In this document: positions 36,312-44,917 of the stretch, in pieces
Position numbering within the stretch: position 1 is the stretch's first letter
Layout: every line of letters begins with the position of its first letter
Assembly (NCBI RefSeq): GCF_034932185.1
Contig: NZ_JAYGHW010000001.1
Span: 96,816-160,815 of the forward strand
Length of the DNA stretch: 64,000 bases
Source of the DNA: Spirulina sp034932185
GTDB taxonomy: Bacteria; Cyanobacteriota; Cyanobacteriia; Cyanobacteriales; Spirulinaceae
Reading direction: 5' to 3'
The notes under the pieces: generated by a model
Database searches by the model: none
What the model was told of the DNA's origin: nothing
Seen by the model: the letters and a program-made list of their open reading frames with translations, nothing else
Position numbers and translations under genes: made by a program

Positions 36312-37469
36312 TCAAGATACAAGATGTCGATGTTTTGTTGCCTCTAAATTTTTAATCACTTCTTGACGAATCGTAGTAATTATTTTCTTCAAATCAGAAC
36401 AATACACTGAAGGATTTTGAAATTGATTTTCTTGAGAATATCTATGAGGGAGATAACCACCACCACAAACCTTAACTAGCTTACATTCTTGACAAGCTGT
36501 GCTCAAATATTTCCACTTTTCTTGACGCTCAATAACTTTCGACGAGCAAAAAATATCATCAAAACTATGGGTAAATATATTCATTCCCAACTTTGTAGCT
36601 TCTGGATAAGTAACTTTTAAAGTGTCAACAGCTTCTATATCTCCATTAGTTTCTATAACTGCAAAATCTATAGGATTTAATCCCCATTCTTCTGACTTTA
36701 CTTGAAGTCCTAAAAATAAAGAAACAATATCTTCAAACTTTCTTATCCTTATGGTTTGAGGTTTTTGGTGATACCACATGTCAAAAACTTTTAATAGCCA
36801 ATCTGCATAAGGAGTTACATCAAGAGATTTTTCTTTTCCAAAAGGTCTTAAATTATGATGATTTAAAGGTAATAAAAAATCAATAAATCGAGGACTATAT
36901 TCTGATAAATAAGAATAGACTTTTTGGGGATCATTGTGTAGATCAATGACACACAAAAAACCACTCCAAATTTTTTTACCCTGATCACTATTTAATAATT
37001 CAAGTGCCTTTTCTACCTTTTCAAATGAAGATCTACCTTGATAATCTAATCTGTGTTGATCATTGGCTTCTTTGTAGCCATCCATGCTCAATCCAATACT
37101 GATATTATTGTTTACACAAAAATCAAAAATTTCCTTGCTTAATAAAATACCATTTGTTTGTATGCCAAATTTCAATTCAATCTCAGTAACATTCTGACTA
37201 ATGATTCGTTGAAAACTTTCGAGATATTCTAAGCCTCCCAAAAGTGGTTCTCCACCATGCATTATTACAGAAAACTCAGAGATTTGATGATTTTGAGTAT
37301 GTTCATTAATTCTTTTTCCCAACTGTTTAATTGTTTCTTCTGCCATTTTTAGGGGCTGCTGTTGCCAACTTTGGTCATTGCCATGATACATATAGCAATA
37401 ATCACAGTTAATGTTACAGCGTGATATAACTTTACAAACAAGTGATCGCAAAGGTGTAAAATGATTCAT
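36312..37469 (-). CDS. FxsB-family radical SAM/SPASM peptide maturase
   Basis: 385 residues. The radical SAM cluster motif is C18-x3-C22-x2-C25 in SRCNINCDYCYMYH. MHGGEPLLGG (GGE motif) and QTNGILL follow. The C-terminal SPASM part shows CQECKLVKVCGGG and a further Cys near 367 (VYCSDL) for auxiliary iron-sulfur clusters. The FxsB family forms cyclophane cross-links between aromatic side chains and neighbouring residues in ribosomally made peptides. KVISRCNINCDYCYMYH and DFLLPLNHHNLRP match that family as I recall it. A 62-codon ORF immediately upstream is the likely precursor. No SD is evident before the ATG at 37469. Confidence 0.9.
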   Translation of the reverse strand: MNHFTPLRSLVCKVISRCNINCDYCYMYHGNDQSWQQQPLKMAEETIKQLGKRINEHTQNHQISEFSVIMHGGEPLLGGLEYLESFQRIISQNVTEIELKFGIQTNGILLSKEIFDFCVNNNISIGLSMDGYKEANDQHRLDYQGRSSFEKVEKALELLNSDQGKKIWSGFLCVIDLHNDPQKVYSYLSEYSPRFIDFLLPLNHHNLRPFGKEKSLDVTPYADWLLKVFDMWYHQKPQTIRIRKFEDIVSLFLGLQVKSEEWGLNPIDFAVIETNGDIEAVDTLKVTYPEATKLGMNIFTHSFDDIFCSSKVIERQEKWKYLSTACQECKLVKVCGGGYLPHRYSQENQFQNPSVYCSDLKKIITTIRQEVIKNLEATKHRHLVS

Positions 37470-37574
37470 GAATTTTTTTTGAAATCAATAAAATTTTTTC
37501 TAACCTGAGCAAATAGTTCCTCGCCAGAACCCTTACTTGACTTGAGTCCTGGCTTTTACCTGAGTCCTTGTCTT

Positions 37575-37763
37575 TTAGAGGGGTGGGTTTTTCAAATATG
37601 CAGAATGACCACTACCATTTGAAATATTTTTTTGTAAAATGTTACCAAGTGCGGTATCTTTCAGAGAATCTAAATCACACAAATCAAATTGTTCTAAATC
37701 AAGAACAATAGAATCTGTCTCTAGTTGAGGAGTAGTGAGTGATTTTTCTTTTGCTTGAGTCAT
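37575..37763 (-). CDS. Candidate RiPP precursor peptide
   Basis: 62 residues from ATG 37763. The leader is hydrophilic and acidic (TDSIVLDLEQFDLCDLDSLK); the C-terminal end reads NGSGHSAYLKNPPL. His53 and Tyr56 are aromatic residues each followed by two further residues (HSA, YLK), the spacing used by cyclophane-forming maturases. It lies 105 bp upstream of the maturase on the same strand. It has no signal peptide and resembles no other family I know. That it is the substrate is inference from position and composition. Confidence 0.65.
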   Translation of the reverse strand: MTQAKEKSLTTPQLETDSIVLDLEQFDLCDLDSLKDTALGNILQKNISNGSGHSAYLKNPPL

Positions 37764-37968
37764 TGTTTTAAGTTTTAATATCCTTCAGATCAGTTTATCG
37801 AATCAAGAAACATCCTGTTCTGTAGCAATTATTCCAATCTATTTTTCTTTTGTCATCCCCTTGAGTGTGGGAATTTAGGGGTATTTCCAAAGTTAAAAAT
37901 GGGAGAATGTGGGATAATGGGGGTTAAATATAAAAAACCATACAAAACTACAACCAGGTTTAGCAGCC

Positions 37969-39351
37969 ATGAACATTCAACAAGCGTTGCAGTGGACAGA
38001 TGAGTTGATTTTCGTCAGAACTGGGAAGCACCTGGACTCGCTGGAGCGGGTCATTTTGAAGGGGGCGTGGGAGGGTAAAGGATATCAGGATATCTCTGAA
38101 GAGTACCATTGCACTAATGATCATGTCCGCAAGTCAGCATCGGAATTGTGGACAGTCCTGTCTGAACTGCTGGGGGAGGATGTTAAAAAGAAGAATGTGC
38201 GCTCCCTGATCGAACGAGAAATATTTACCTACTACAATGATGGTGTGCATATTGGTGATCAAATAAATGTCTGTAATGATTTATACAATCAAGCAGGAAA
38301 AGGTCAGCGATCGCCCACCCACCCAACCGCTCAACCCCGCCACGACCTCAGCCAAGCCCCCGAATACCTCAACCTCCACAGCCGCACCGCACAACTAGCC
38401 ACCCTCAAACAGTGGATCTGCCAAGAAAAGAGCCGCATCATCACCCTCACCGGCCTATCAGGAATCGGCAAAACTGCCCTAACGAGACAACTGGTAGAAC
38501 AAATCAAAGACCACTTCGATCACATCCTGTGGCGCAGTCATCGCAAATTTCCCACCCTCACCGCCCTCCAAAACAACATCCTCGACTTTCTGACCCCTCC
38601 CCAGCCCAACCAAGACCCACCCATTACCAACCCCTTAAGCTCCCAAAACTCCCTAATCAACCATCTCAGGAGCCATCGCTGCCTCATTATTCTCGATGAC
38701 TTCCACGAAACCCTAACCCCCGGTGAATTAGTCGGCCACTACCATCCCAACTACCAAGACTATGGCCACCTGATTCACGAAATCGGACAACTCCCCCACA
38801 ATAGTTGCCTCCTGCTGCTCACCTGGGAACAGCCCCTGGAAATCACCACCCTTCAAACCGAAACCCCCCACTGTAGAACCCTACGCATTTTGGGACTGGA
38901 GACAGTAGCCATTGAGATTTTGAAAACAAGAAAACTACAAGACGAGCAAAACTGGCCAGAACTCATTGAACGCTACAGCAGTAACCCCCTATGGCTTAAT
39001 CTCATTGCCTCCACGATCCTAGATTTATTCAACGGTAGCGTTCAAGAATTTCTCGCTTATCCCACTCTATTCTTAGGAGACGTAGAACCCATTCTCCAAC
39101 AACACTACCAACGCCTCTCAGCAACCGAGAAAATTCTACTTCAGTGGTTAGCCGACCAAAACCAACCCGTAAAAATTAACCAGAAACCTCCAGAGCTTTT
39201 ATCAGATTCCCAGTTTCTCAGAGCAATCCAATCCCTAAAAAGACGTAGTTTAATCGACAACCCCGCCCACTTAAGCCTACAACCAGCCATTAAACAGTAT
39301 GTTGAAAATCTGAATGCTGAGTTTGGTGATGTAATCCATAACCACAGTTGA
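37969..39351 (+). CDS. NB-ARC STAND ATPase with N-terminal HTH domain
   Basis: 460 residues. The first 90 residues look like the vWA-MoxR-associated (VMAP-type) helix-turn-helix (GYQDISEEYHCTNDHVRKSA). An NB-ARC ATPase follows, with Walker A LTGLSGIGKTALTRQL (about 159) and Walker B-like CLIILDDF, then a winged-helix-like C-terminus to about 450. Family relatives usually carry WD40, TPR or other sensor repeats after this; none is present, so the gene is a short form or is truncated at its 3' end. It is divergent from the peptide cluster. STAND ATPases act in bacterial immunity, signalling and cell death. Confidence 0.85.
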   Translation: MNIQQALQWTDELIFVRTGKHLDSLERVILKGAWEGKGYQDISEEYHCTNDHVRKSASELWTVLSELLGEDVKKKNVRSLIEREIFTYYNDGVHIGDQINVCNDLYNQAGKGQRSPTHPTAQPRHDLSQAPEYLNLHSRTAQLATLKQWICQEKSRIITLTGLSGIGKTALTRQLVEQIKDHFDHILWRSHRKFPTLTALQNNILDFLTPPQPNQDPPITNPLSSQNSLINHLRSHRCLIILDDFHETLTPGELVGHYHPNYQDYGHLIHEIGQLPHNSCLLLLTWEQPLEITTLQTETPHCRTLRILGLETVAIEILKTRKLQDEQNWPELIERYSSNPLWLNLIASTILDLFNGSVQEFLAYPTLFLGDVEPILQQHYQRLSATEKILLQWLADQNQPVKINQKPPELLSDSQFLRAIQSLKRRSLIDNPAHLSLQPAIKQYVENLNAEFGDVIHNHS

Positions 39352-39455
39352 TCAACAGCATAGGCATCAAAAGCAGAATCGGCGGTGATGATAGATAAGG
39401 AACGGTTCATTGCCTGGGAAATTAAGATACGATCAAAGAGACTCGCTGCCTCAGG
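39347..39455 (-). pseudogene. C-terminal fragment of a VapC-type PIN domain
   Basis: Read on the minus strand: PEAASLFDRILISQAMNRS then IITADSAFDAYAVDQLW, the usual end of a PIN-domain toxin (FDRxLxxQA, ITxDxAF). The first part is missing: an IS1-type transposase fragment takes its place. It overlaps the tail of the region after the NB-ARC stop. Confidence 0.7.
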
Positions 39456-39727
39456 GTATTGTTGAATCGTTCAATGTAGCTCGTTTTACTAAAATAGTGC
39501 GGGAGTCTGAAAGCCCCGTCAATTTATTGCGGAGATGAAAGACGACACGAGCCAGCAATTCTCATTATGCGGGGGATTCCTGCTGAGGTGTCTATTTTTA
39601 GGCAGTTCAATCACCTACACTCCTCATTCTGTCGTTCAGATTATCCGGATGAAAAGCTTCAAAAAGCCATGATTTCAGTGCAAATGCTCTAAAACAAGGG
39701 GGCGATCGCCCTCCTAACGGGGAAGGG
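39352..39727. other. Intergenic region made mostly of remnants
   Basis: Between NB-ARC and rtcB. It contains the IS1 and PIN fragments listed separately. The rest (39526-39727) has no open frame that I recognise. Confidence 0.6.
39438..39525 (-). mobile_element. IS1-family transposase remnant
   Basis: Minus-strand reading KTSYIERFNNTLRQRVS is the conserved IS1 motif. The rest is lost, and the frame is stopped upstream. It overlaps the PIN fragment at 39441-39455, where the same bases serve both readings. Confidence 0.6.
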
Positions 39728-40909
39728 TTAACCCTTCACACAAAGCACCTGCTTAAGCGTGGCGACAATTTCCACCAAATCCCCTTGATTAGCCATCACC
39801 GTTTCAATGGGTTTATAGGCGGCTGGAATTTCATCAATCACCTGGGCATCTTTGCGGCATTCGATCCCCTCCGTTTGAGCGATCAAATCCTCAAGGGTGA
39901 ATTCCCGTTTCGCCTTAGAGCGCGACATTAACCGCCCCGCCCCATGGCTGCAACTGCAAAAGCTGTGGGCGTTGCCCTTGCCCTTGACAATGTAGGATTT
40001 TGCCCCCATCGAACCGGGAATAATCCCATAATCCGACTCTTGGGCCCGCACCGCCCCCTTCCGGGTCACATACACCGATTCCCCGAAATGCACCTCTTTT
40101 TCCGCGTAGTTGTGGTGACAATTCACCGTCAGGAGCGGCTTCGTGGGCTTGCCCCCGGCGAGATGCTGCTCGACAATCCGCTTAAACCGCGCCATCATCA
40201 CCTCCCGGTTATAACGGGCGTATTGTTGCGCCCATTGGAGGTCATGCCAGTAGGCGGCGAACTCCGGTGTGCCGGTGACGAAATAGGCGAGATCGGGATC
40301 GGGGAGCTTTTGAGCCGCGAGTTTTTGCAGTTCCTTAGCGGTGCTGATGTGGCATTGGGCCAATTGATTGCCAATATGGCGCGAGCCGGAATGGAGCATC
40401 AGCCACACCTGGCCCTCGGTATCGAGGCAAAGCTCAATGAAATGATTGCCCCCACCGAGGGAACCCATTTGTTGCACAGCCTTCGTTTCCAACCGTTTCA
40501 CGCCAGGGTGGAGGTCTTTAAACCCCTGCCAGCCCTGCCAGTTGGTGACGGTGCGATCGCCCTCCTTATTCGCCTCAAATCCCACGGGGATCGCCGCCTC
40601 AATCTCTTGGCGAATCCGCTTCAGTTTCCCCTCCAACTGTTCCCCCCGGAAAGGGGTTTGGATCGCTGCCATGCCGCAGCCAATATCCACCCCCACCGCA
40701 GCGGGAATAATCGCGTCCTGGGTGGCAATCACCGAACCCACCAAGGCCCCTTTCCCTAAATGAACATCGGGCATCAGGGCAACGTGCTTAAACACAAAGG
40801 GGAGGGAGGCGACATTTTTCGCCATCCGGGTTTCTTCACTGCTGAGGTCATGGCCCGCCCAGGAGAGGACGGGGGCAGCAGTGGATAACGGCAAAGTTTC
40901 GTAGGCCAT
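39728..40909 (-). CDS. rtcB: RNA-splicing ligase RtcB family
   Basis: 393 residues. HVALMPDVHLGKGALVGSVI, VGVDIGCGMAA, LGGGNHFIEL, LHSGSRHIGNQ, VNCHHNYAEKE and SCSHGAGRLMSR (the guanylylated His) are the metal and active-site motifs of RtcB. The enzyme joins RNA ends bearing 2',3'-cyclic phosphate to 5'-OH with GTP and Mn2+, in tRNA splicing or RNA repair. It is somewhat shorter than the archaeal and E. coli form (about 400 to 480 residues), as in other cyanobacteria. It stands alone and is divergent from sodB, with 130 bp between starts. Confidence 0.95.
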   Translation of the reverse strand: MAYETLPLSTAAPVLSWAGHDLSSEETRMAKNVASLPFVFKHVALMPDVHLGKGALVGSVIATQDAIIPAAVGVDIGCGMAAIQTPFRGEQLEGKLKRIRQEIEAAIPVGFEANKEGDRTVTNWQGWQGFKDLHPGVKRLETKAVQQMGSLGGGNHFIELCLDTEGQVWLMLHSGSRHIGNQLAQCHISTAKELQKLAAQKLPDPDLAYFVTGTPEFAAYWHDLQWAQQYARYNREVMMARFKRIVEQHLAGGKPTKPLLTVNCHHNYAEKEVHFGESVYVTRKGAVRAQESDYGIIPGSMGAKSYIVKGKGNAHSFCSCSHGAGRLMSRSKAKREFTLEDLIAQTEGIECRKDAQVIDEIPAAYKPIETVMANQGDLVEIVATLKQVLCVKG

Positions 40910-41039
40910 GGGGAGTTTCCCAATTCACTTGTAGCATTGTAGTATATGTATTACGGTAGCGCAAGGGCCGACCCGCCCTCCCCTCAACTTTCGCCTTTGC
41001 AGTATGATCTGAAGAGAGAACACAACACACTCAGGTTTT

Positions 41040-41639
41040 ATGGCTTATACACTTCCAGCACTGCCCTACGATTACACGGCATTAGAACCCTACATCTCCA
41101 AAAGCACTCTGGAATTCCACCACGACAAGCACCACGCAGCGTATGTCAACAACTACAATGCAGCGGTGGCGAATACGGAATACGATAGCCAAGCCATTGA
41201 AGATGTAATCAAAAGCGTTGCGGGCAATCCCGATAAAGCGGGCCTGTTCAACAACGCCGCCCAAGCTTGGAACCATTCCTTCTACTGGCAATGTATGAAA
41301 CCCAATGGTGGCGGCACACCCACCGGGGCCTTGGCGGATAAAATTAATGCGGATTTTGGCAGTTTTGACCAGTTCGTTGAAGCCTTTAAGGCGGCCGGTG
41401 CAACCCAGTTCGGCAGCGGCTGGGCTTGGTTGGTGCTGGAAAATGGCACATTGAAAGTGACCAAAACCGGCAACGCGGATCTGCCTTTGGTGCATGGCCA
41501 AACAGCATTGTTAACGATGGATGTTTGGGAACACGCTTATTATTTGGATTACCAAAACAAGCGTCCTGATTACATCAATACGTTTATCACCCAATTGATC
41601 AATTGGGATTTTGTCGCCAGCAATTTCGCGGCGGCATAA
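41040..41639 (+). CDS. sodB: Iron superoxide dismutase
   Basis: 199 residues. The four metal ligands are His27, His79, Asp161 and His165 (FHHDKHH, WNHSFYW, MDVWEHAYY). Gln75 in AAQAWNH marks the iron type (manganese enzymes carry a Gln further along). It removes superoxide in the cytosol, as expected of an oxygen-producing cell. No signal peptide is present. A palindrome followed by a T-run after the stop probably acts as its terminator. Confidence 0.97.
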   Translation: MAYTLPALPYDYTALEPYISKSTLEFHHDKHHAAYVNNYNAAVANTEYDSQAIEDVIKSVAGNPDKAGLFNNAAQAWNHSFYWQCMKPNGGGTPTGALADKINADFGSFDQFVEAFKAAGATQFGSGWAWLVLENGTLKVTKTGNADLPLVHGQTALLTMDVWEHAYYLDYQNKRPDYINTFITQLINWDFVASNFAAA

Positions 41640-41667
41640 TCCATCCATTGATGGCTTGATCATCCCC

Positions 41668-41702
41668 GTAGGGGCGAAAAATTTTTCGCCCCTCCTTTTT
41701 TT
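41668..41702 (+). terminator. Probable sodB terminator formed by the dispersed palindrome
   Basis: GGGGCGAAAAA pairs with TTTTTCGCCCC and is followed by TCCTTTTTTT, 31 bp after the sodB stop. The same palindrome occurs elsewhere without a T-run. Confidence 0.65.
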
Positions 41703-41765
41703 GGCCTTGAAAAATGCTAACGTTCGCCCTAGCATTCCTTTGGATCATCAACCATTGAATTGTCT

Positions 41766-43010
41766 ATGTCTCATCCCCCCGCCTCATCAAACCGTATTTT
41801 TGGCTTACCCGCAGCACAGGGGCGATGGTTACTGATTCCCTTGGGGATCACTGTGTTGCTCTGTTTGGGTACGGTTTATTCCTGGAGTGTTTTTCGCAAA
41901 CCTTTAGAAGCGGCCTTTAACATCACTGCCACCGAAAGCCTCCTTCCCTATACCGTCGCTTTGGTGTCCTATGCCATCCTCATGCCCATCGCTGGCTTTT
42001 ATATTCCCCGCTTGGGAACCCGCTTAACGACGGCGATCGGCGGCTTAATCGTTGGGGCGGGCTATATCCTCTCCAGTTTTAGCAGCAATATCACGATGAT
42101 GACGCTCACCTATGGAATCATTGCCGGTACAGGGGTGGGCATTACCTATGGTGTGCCGATGGTGGTGATGGCCCGTTGGTTTCCCGATCGCAAGGGTTTG
42201 GCGGTGGGTCTGACGATTATCGGCTTTGGCCTGTCGCCCCTGATTACTGCACCCTTGGCGAATCATTTAATTAATGTCTACGGCGTACAGGTGACGCTGC
42301 GGATTTTAGGTATTGCCTTTGCGATCCTGATCACGGCCCTTGCTGTCACCCTCAAACTTCCCCCTAAGGATTGGCATCCTGATCACGCTACCGATACACC
42401 CCGGGCCAAGATTCCCCCCCAAACCTATCCGCCGCAAATGCTCAAAAGCCGCTCTTTTTATGGGTTGTGGCTCTGCTATACCATTGGGGCGTTGGTGGGG
42501 TTGACGGCCATTGGGATTTCTAGCCCGGTGGGGGAGGAGGTGATTCAAATTGAGCCGGCCATTGCTGCGAGTAGTGTTTCCCTCTTTGCCCTGTTTAATG
42601 GCTTGAGTCGCCCCCTGTTTGGCTGGTTGAGCGATCGCTTCCGGCCGCGGGATGTGGCGATCGCCACCTACGTTTTAATCCTGATCGCCTGCATTTTAAT
42701 GGCCCACGCCCAAACCGGCCAGGTGATCAACTATCTGGTGGCCTTTTGCCTGTTTTGGTTCTGTTTGGGGGGATGGCTGGCGATCGCCCCCACCACCACG
42801 CTCCGCTTTTTCAACCCCGACCACTACGCCCAAAACTACGGCATTGTCTTCACCGCCTACGGAGTTGGGGCCTTAATTGGTACACTCACCGCCGGCCAAA
42901 TTCGTGACTGGTTTGGCAGCTATACCTACGCCTTCTATCCCATGGCCGGTTTAGCAATTTTGGGGATTATCCTGGCCACCTTCCTGCTCAAGCCAGATCA
43001 TCGCCCCTAA
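41766..43010 (+). CDS. OFA-type major facilitator transporter
   Basis: 414 residues with twelve predicted membrane helices. The N-terminal half contains LLIPLGITVLLCLGTVYSWS and ADLRR-like loop sequence; ATG 41766 (MSHPPASSNRIF) is preferred over the TTG at 41760. The motif GTGVGITYGVPMVVMARWFP is typical of the oxalate:formate antiporter (OFA) family, which also includes nitrate and monocarboxylate carriers. Substrate is unknown. No enzyme of oxalate metabolism lies nearby. Confidence 0.88.
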   Translation: MSHPPASSNRIFGLPAAQGRWLLIPLGITVLLCLGTVYSWSVFRKPLEAAFNITATESLLPYTVALVSYAILMPIAGFYIPRLGTRLTTAIGGLIVGAGYILSSFSSNITMMTLTYGIIAGTGVGITYGVPMVVMARWFPDRKGLAVGLTIIGFGLSPLITAPLANHLINVYGVQVTLRILGIAFAILITALAVTLKLPPKDWHPDHATDTPRAKIPPQTYPPQMLKSRSFYGLWLCYTIGALVGLTAIGISSPVGEEVIQIEPAIAASSVSLFALFNGLSRPLFGWLSDRFRPRDVAIATYVLILIACILMAHAQTGQVINYLVAFCLFWFCLGGWLAIAPTTTLRFFNPDHYAQNYGIVFTAYGVGALIGTLTAGQIRDWFGSYTYAFYPMAGLAILGIILATFLLKPDHRP

Positions 43011-43068
43011 TGCATCCCAGTTCGGACAATGTACCCATTTGGAAGGGAGTCGGAAGCAGGAAAAATCT

Positions 43069-43122
43069 CTCATCCCTCATCCCTCATCCCTCATCCTTCA
43101 TCCTTCATCCCTCATCCTTCAT
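43069..43122. repeat. 7-bp tandem repeat, about eight units
   Basis: CATCCCT and CATCCTT alternate, forming a short tandem repeat typical of cyanobacteria. It overlaps the last codons of the glutamylcyclotransferase gene. Confidence 0.85.
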
Positions 43123-43522
43123 AACCCCCCCCAGACCATTGCCCCGAGGGTAGCCAAATCCCACCATCCGCCATCACCCGGTCAAGGGCCATCACATAAA
43201 TCCAGGCTTCCCCTAGGGAGGCCCCATTGGGATCAAAAATGGGTTGGCGTTGGCGTTGGTATTCATTGAGATGGGGCGATCGCCCCTCTTCATAGGTTTC
43301 TAAGGGATCAATGGCCGCCAACACTTGCGGATCATCAAAGTGGAATAAGATCCCCTGGACTTTTTCGTTGCCAGGGGTGAGAGCGGGATAGCCCTGGCGG
43401 GGAAGATGGAAAAGTTGCCCCCAAACCCAGGCGGTTTCAAAGGTGTGGGGGCGATCGCCACAATAGGCGGCATAATTCATTTCACCGGGCTTGAGCGTAC
43501 CGTAAACAAAAAGATCGACCAT
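43112..43522 (-). CDS. Gamma-glutamylcyclotransferase-like protein
   Basis: 136 residues from ATG 43522 (MVDLFVYGTLKPGEMNYAAY). A longer upstream frame would read through an intergenic palindrome and is unlikely. YGTLKPGE, the glutamyl-binding loop, and IDPLETYEEG with the likely catalytic Glu mark the GGCT-like fold, which releases 5-oxoproline from gamma-glutamyl amino acids or glutathione. Its last codons (GGYEG) run into a 7-bp tandem repeat array. Confidence 0.88.
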   Translation of the reverse strand: MVDLFVYGTLKPGEMNYAAYCGDRPHTFETAWVWGQLFHLPRQGYPALTPGNEKVQGILFHFDDPQVLAAIDPLETYEEGRSPHLNEYQRQRQPIFDPNGASLGEAWIYVMALDRVMADGGIWLPSGQWSGGGYEG

Positions 43523-43564
43523 CGGAGCGAGCAGAAAAATCACCCAGCCATTGTAGCGAAAACT

Positions 43565-43590
43565 GTAGGGGCGAAAAATTTTTCGCCCCT
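43565..43590. repeat. Copy of the dispersed GGGGCGAAAA palindrome
   Basis: GTAGGGGCGAAAAATTTT plus CGCCCCT. It precedes the glutamylcyclotransferase start by about 40 bp, between two minus-strand genes. Confidence 0.8.
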
Positions 43591-43676
43591 CTCCCCTTAA
43601 ACGGTTGGGTTTCCTCAAGCCCCTCGCCCAACCGAGGGGTTTGGGGTGAGGGTTTTGAGGAACAGTTGAAGTCGGT

Positions 43677-44666
43677 TTAACCGACCATGGAGCCATTGGG
43701 TAATGTGGTGTGGTCTAAAACTGCAACTTCCCAATTAACCCCCTGCTCCTTCGCGCCTCGGAAATTCGCCCCCGTCAGATTGGCCCCCATCAAATTGACC
43801 TCGGTAAAATTAGCTCCCCACAAATAGGCATTGTGCAAACTAGTGCGTTGCAGATTTGCCCCGCTGAGATCCGCTTGATTGAGGGTGGCGGCGGTTAAAT
43901 CTGCATTGCGGAGATTGGCCTGGGTGAGGTTTGCTTTGGATAAATTTGCCTCCGTGAGATCTACCCGCATCAGATTGCTTCCTGCCAAATTTGCGGCTTG
44001 AAGATTGGTTCGAGCCATAAATGCCGTGCGAATTTGACTAAAGCTCAAGTTTGCCACTGTTAAAATCGCATCGCTGAGGTTTGCACCGCTGAGTTTTGCT
44101 TCACTGAGATCCACCCCATCCAGGTTTGCACCTTGCAAATCGACCCCATTCATATAGGCTTCAGTGAGCTTAATTCCATTCAGGTTTGCACCGCGTAAAT
44201 TTGCCCCACTTAACCGCGCTCCGGACAAATTTGCCCAGCTAAAATTAACGTTTTGAAGATTTGCCCCCCGAAAGTTAATGCCCTGTAAATTAGCTCCGCA
44301 GAGGTTGACGGATTCTAGGTTTGATTGCCGTAGGTTGACATGATTTAAGGTTGCGCCGCTCAGTTTTGCGCCTTTGAGGACGGATTTAATAAATTCGGCC
44401 CCTTTCAGGTTGGCTTTGGTTAAATCCGCTGCGACTAAACTCGCTGTGTTCACCTTTGCCATGGAGAGATCAGCCCGAAATAAAAAGGCTCCCGATAAAT
44501 TCGCCCCATTCAGATTCGCCCGACTCAAGTTCACCGCTCCTAAATAGGCCCCCCGGAGATCAATATCAGACAATTTGGCCTGCTGAAGATTTGCCCCCAT
44601 CAGGTTAATGCCGTGAAAATCTCGTTCACCGTTGTTGTAGCGTTTGAGTAGTTCTTGAGCATCCAT
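43677..44666 (-). CDS. Pentapeptide-repeat protein
   Basis: 329 residues from the ATG at 44666 with a strong ribosome-binding site GGAGGGAAA about ten bases upstream. After a short helical start (MDAQELLKRYNNGERDFHG), about fifty A(D/N)LxX units follow (LMGANLQQAKLSDIDLRGAY and so on), forming a right-handed quadrilateral beta-helix. No membrane segment or enzymatic domain is present. Family members may mimic DNA or bind proteins; most cyanobacterial copies are of unknown function. The regular repeats extend almost to the C-terminus. Confidence 0.95.
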   Translation of the reverse strand: MDAQELLKRYNNGERDFHGINLMGANLQQAKLSDIDLRGAYLGAVNLSRANLNGANLSGAFLFRADLSMAKVNTASLVAADLTKANLKGAEFIKSVLKGAKLSGATLNHVNLRQSNLESVNLCGANLQGINFRGANLQNVNFSWANLSGARLSGANLRGANLNGIKLTEAYMNGVDLQGANLDGVDLSEAKLSGANLSDAILTVANLSFSQIRTAFMARTNLQAANLAGSNLMRVDLTEANLSKANLTQANLRNADLTAATLNQADLSGANLQRTSLHNAYLWGANFTEVNLMGANLTGANFRGAKEQGVNWEVAVLDHTTLPNGSMVG

Positions 44667-44917
44667 AAGACATTTCCCTCCGGTTGGCAAAGACGATCTG
44701 CTTGAACTCTTTTAATGTTCTATTTATATTGTGGGAGACTTATCCCTCAATTGGGGTTAATTTTTTTAAAGATCATGCTTAACATTTCTCAGCAAATCTA
44801 TGGAATTGGGGGAACTTTTGGCGATCGCCTCCCATCTTCAACCTATTATTTTGATCCCATGGGTCAATGAGCTGATTAAGAGATGGACATTTATCAGATT
44901 TCAAAGGCTAAATTACG

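Noticed and set aside
39944..40759. 271-codon frame antisense to rtcB
   Set aside because: It mirrors a well-supported gene with strong motifs, and has no motif of its own. A by-product of G+C-rich codon use.
43039..43269. Frame across the 7-bp repeat
   Set aside because: Translated tandem repeat; overlaps the glutamylcyclotransferase gene.
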